This document shows, in pieces, positions 60,900 to 64,000 of a stretch of 64,000 nt of DNA. The notes under the pieces are model-generated. The model saw only the letters and a program-made list of their open reading frames with translations. It was not told where the DNA came from and did no database searches. The DNA comes from Fremontodendron californicum (Eukaryota > Streptophyta > Magnoliopsida > Malvales > Malvaceae). The stretch is from assembly GCA_030761205.1 (NCBI GenBank), contig JAULJL010000010.1, forward strand, positions 4,221,001 to 4,285,000, read 5' to 3'. The first letter of the stretch is position 1, and every line of letters begins with the position of its first letter. A program made the translations under genes and the position numbers.

Positions 60900-61045
60900 A
60901 CGAAGAACTCATATTCGAGTGTCAGATCCGAGTATATGTACGTGTATACTCAAATTTAAAAAAATATATATCATATATTTAAAGGATCATACTCTCATAC
61001 TTATATAAATATGTGTCGAATATAAAATATCGAATACGACTACTT
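60900..61045 (+). repeat. Dispersed repeat family R4 copy
   Basis: TCGAGTGTCAGATCCGAGTA ... ATTTAAAGGATCATACTCTC ... GTCGAATATAAAATATCGAATACGACTACTT split across the usual blocks. Confidence 0.6.
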
Positions 61046-61963
61046 TAAAATAATAATAAAATTTTCAAATAATTGAGACCGAGGAGAAGGGTACAAATAG
61101 TCAAAATTGAACTGCTTTTACCTCATTCTTTTCAGACTTGTCATTTCTTTGGTCCCCCATTTTTTGTCCTCACTTTGCCATAAGTAAAAGGTTTATTAAT
61201 TAATATATGTATTAAAAAAATTTTATTAATTAATCATCCCAATCCTTTTAGCTTACCTGCTCTAAGTTTAAATAACCAGGTCCATTTTCCTAAAGAAAGT
61301 TACCTAACTATTCCATTTAGTTTGGACCTTTCAGGCCCAAAACCAACGCCCCAAATTCTCATCAGAGCTGGAGAAGGAAAGAGAGGGAAATTGCATTGGC
61401 AAGTGAGAATGAAATACACCCTAGCTAATCTTACTTTGAAGTGTTTGATCTTGATGTGACATTTTTGTTCTTTGTTCAGCTGTTTCTTGACTAAAAACCA
61501 AGAAGAGAGGAAAAAGCTAATTTCATCCTTGATCCTTCTTTGCTCTTTGAGTGTAATAAATTCAAGAGAAAGAAAAAGGCAGTCTCATGGACTTGGAAAC
61601 AGCTAATTGTGGAGATAAAATAGCTGATGAATGGCAGTGGTGCAACTTGATGAAGCATTCAAAAACTTTTAGCAAGAAAATGGAATGGATTTTGCCCATT
61701 TCAGCATGTTTCATATTTTTAACATTTGAAGACAAGATACTTTACAAAATCCAGCTTCCTAATTTCCAAACTAGAACCTTTAGCCTTCAAAACAAAACAA
61801 AACAAAACAAAAAAACCCTCTTGCCTTAATCCTACTCTTGCCAAGGTAGATCAGGTTGTGACTGTCAGATTATGGGGTCAGCTGGGAGAGCATGGCGCCT
61901 GTTGCTACTACTCATGTTAGCTGAATTGCAAACTATTCCTTGTTAAAAACTGCTTGGGTCATT
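61046..61963. other. Region between the convergent kinase and AIL genes
   Basis: Includes the AIL 3' UTR on the minus strand. An ATG-initiated 80-codon plus-strand frame (61587-61829) has no recognisable family and ends in a Lys/Asn repeat; not called. Confidence 0.4.
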
Positions 61964-63493
61964 TTAGTAAGACTGGTGGGGCCATAAGAAAAACTCAGCT
62001 TCTGGCTGCGACATTACAGTCATTGGGGTAGTTGCCATTGTTGAGGACGAAGAACCAGAGGGATCAGAGAAGCCGATGTTGGCAGTCTGAAGGTGGTGGT
62101 AGAGATTCTGCTGATAAAATGCCGCCGCCGCCGCTGCTGCATCAAAAGGGATTCCGCTAGGAATACCAGATATTGACTGCATGGGGGCAAAACTTATATT
62201 GTTGCTGTTGGAGCTACACTGGGGTTGTTGCTCATGGTTTACTATTGGTTTTTGCTCCGATTCAAGTGAAAGCTTTAGCCGCTTAGCTGCCCCACCGATG
62301 GGAAGAGAACTCTTACCAATGGCTTCGACATCATACCGGTTCATCTCAAAGTTGGTCACTGCATTCAGACCCCTAAACTTGATGGCCGCGATATCATAGG
62401 CCTCTGCTGCCTCCTCTTCAGTAGCTGTCACCATACATAAGATGATTATTATCAGTTCCTAACAATAATCTTGTCTACATAATTTCTATAATACAATAAT
62501 TATAGTTTATGTTACTCGGACTCGTGAATGAGTGTTGGATACGAGTATTTGTGAGTATGTTTAATTTTTTTAAAAGTTTTTCTATATATTTAAAAGATCG
62601 TATTGTCTTTCCATACCCATATCTGAATATGTGTTAAGGCACAAATGTCAAACACGGATATTTCAAGGAAAATTAAGAGTCGAAGTAACATAGATTATAG
62701 AAGTATATGAAAGGTGTCAAGTGGGTGAGTATGTTCATCGCTTGTTATTGCAGCCTTACCAAAAGTCCCTAGGTAAAGGTCCTTGTTTCCAGCAACACGA
62801 CCTATCCTTGCTTGCCATCGACCCTGTTGATGATGCCTGCAAAATTAAGGTGATAAACTCATGCACAGTTATAGGCCACATAATTGAAGAACATATTATA
62901 AAGATTCTTCAGACAGTGAATAATTCAAATTCTATACAAAAATGTTCTAACCTTGTGACACCTCTGTAAATTGATGCTCCCCTCGAAAATCCGCTACTCT
63001 TCCTGTTAAATATCAACCGGGGGCGAACAAAAGATTAACCTAACGCAATTAACAAAAAAAAAAACCAGCAAAACCGATTAAGAATACAAAGCTTACCTCC
63101 TTAAAGATGCAATAAACTCTTGCTTGGTCACATGTTTCATCTCCTCCAACTCTTTCGAATAATTCGAAATCTAAACCAAGCAAAACAACAATCAGTTTAT
63201 AAGTTCATGCTTTAGGGCTCGTAAAAATGTCATGCAGAAACAAAGACAATCATTAAATTGATTAGTTTAAGTTACAAGAACTGTTCATATATATAATACC
63301 AGGAAGTTGGTGGTTGCTGTTGGACCCCAGTATTTTAGAGCTGCCAAATCGTAAGCCCTAGCTGCCTTTTCTTCTTTATCATAGCCACCTGAGAAAAATT
63401 ACAAGACAATATTTTCAGCCTACAAATTTAATTGCAAAATTAAACTTAATACAACAAAATAAGAAACTGTTAGGAGTTTCTTACCCAAGTATA
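61964..63493 (-). CDS. AINTEGUMENTA-like AP2 transcription factor (AIL5/PLT5-like), 5' part off the window
   Basis: Six exons on the minus strand, in phase: 63485-63493 (a 9-nt exon encoding the YL of VYLG), 63300-63388 (GGYDKEEKAARAYDLAALKYWG), 63097-63170 (linker, MKHVTKQEFIASLRR), 62952-63002 (51 nt, RGASIYRGVTR), 62760-62836 (HHQQGRWQARIGRVAGNKDL) and 61964-62424 (EEAAEAYDIAAIKFRG, then the tail). So the second half of AP2 repeat 1, the linker and all of repeat 2 are here. The tail AAKRLKLSLESEQKP, an Ala run and ...AEFFLWPHQSY at the end fit AIL5/PLT5 best. These nuclear factors bind DNA through paired AP2 repeats and keep meristem, embryo and organ primordia cells dividing. The first exon(s), with the start and the rest of repeat 1, lie beyond 64000. 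Confidence 0.92.
62505..62695 (+). repeat. Dispersed repeat family R4, best copy, in AIL intron
   Basis: Begins TTATGTTACTCGGACTCG and ends GAAGTAACATAG, so its tips are inverted (TATGTTACT / AGTAACATA). Lies in the intron 62425-62759. Confidence 0.75.
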
Positions 63494-64000
63494 CTGTAGA
63501 AACAAAAGATTCGAACATTGAATTGTCAATATCAGCCAGGACATCAACGATCCCACATTTGCATGCAAGAAGTAAAGCAAAGATTGTCAATATCAGGTAA
63601 TAAATTGGTCAAAATTTTCTGCTCGGAATCATTTCTATAAGCAATGCAACGCCAAAATACAACAGTATTCATCCTTGTACGATGTGTGCTTTATTTGGCA
63701 TGTGAGTTGGTTAAAAGAAAACATTTTTTTGTTCTCAAGTCTTAACCCATCCTTAGAATTGAGAATCAATAAAAACGTGGGTGATAATTTATAAGTTTAT
63801 ATTCTTTACTCTTTCACTGCACTATTATGTTGCCCTTAATTGAACTCCAAATCTAAAATAATCCACAATGTACATTGAGTCATTGACTATTCAGAGGCAG
63901 CAACTTTAAGAAACCAATAACTTTTTTTTCTATTCTCAAACTATTCTGGACCATGGATGGTGATTTCTTTTGTATAAAAAATTAGTAAGATAATACAAGC
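63494..64000 (-). other. AIL intron running off the window
   Basis: No exon with the start of AP2 repeat 1 is seen up to the edge, so the intron before the 9-nt exon is at least 507 bases. Confidence 0.7.

Noticed and set aside
61587..61829. 80-codon ATG frame between the kinase and AIL genes
   Set aside because: No family resemblance; ends in an AAACAAAACAAAA repeat; overlaps probable AIL 3' UTR.

Overview
The window is nuclear DNA from a flowering plant, almost certainly a eudicot. The evidence is spliced genes of plant-only families (AINTEGUMENTA-like AP2, an RBK-type cytoplasmic receptor-like kinase, P-class PPR), GT-AG introns with AT-rich interiors, a plant nuclear tRNA-Arg(CCT), and a dense load of plant transposons. 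The species cannot be named from the sequence.

Layout. 1-6.2 kb: a PPR E-motif relic, a small MITE, and a complete eight-exon, five-KH-domain RNA-binding protein gene on the minus strand (2117-6195). 6.5-12.2 kb: a transposon-like block with inverted ends and many copies of a CATATG-centred palindrome. It carries a decayed plant mobile domain (PMD) gene split by a 555-bp hAT-type element; a second 982-bp TIR element is nested nearby. 12.4-14.2 kb: smaller repeats and a tRNA-like SINE. 14.21-18.94 kb: a whole hAT transposon with a perfect 8-bp target duplication and a frameshifted transposase. 19-23.3 kb: relics of LTR elements, microsatellites and another hAT-like MITE. 23.71-35.51 kb: a complete but inactive Tat-type Ty3/Gypsy element, with ACCTC on both sides, two RNase H domains, a 74-bp minisatellite and an antisense gene before the 3' LTR.

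36.6-39.3 kb: an intronless P-class PPR gene of about 913 residues. 41.8-43.1 kb: an AT-rich TIR element. 43.3-46.65 kb, minus strand: a histone-fold, glutamine-rich coactivator-like gene that appears broken at three places. 46.83 kb: tRNA-Arg(CCT), minus. 46.99-51.4 kb: a 5'-truncated LINE with a 17-bp target duplication, an inverted duplication of a gene fragment, a solo LTR with a 5-bp duplication and a truncated Copia element. 56.1-60.2 kb: an intact RLCK-VI kinase gene (446 residues). 61.96 kb to the right edge, minus strand: the 3' six exons of an AIL5/PLT5-like AP2 transcription factor, including a 9-nt microexon.

The host genes are independent of each other and form no operon or cluster. 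The strongest unusual structures are the PMD/palindrome element with its nested hAT insertion, the hAT pair that shares ends (one coding, one non-coding), the antisense gene of the Tat element, the damaged coactivator gene, and a short dispersed repeat with six copies, three of them in introns of the kinase and AIL genes. I found no CRISPR array, and nothing I would call an entirely new system.
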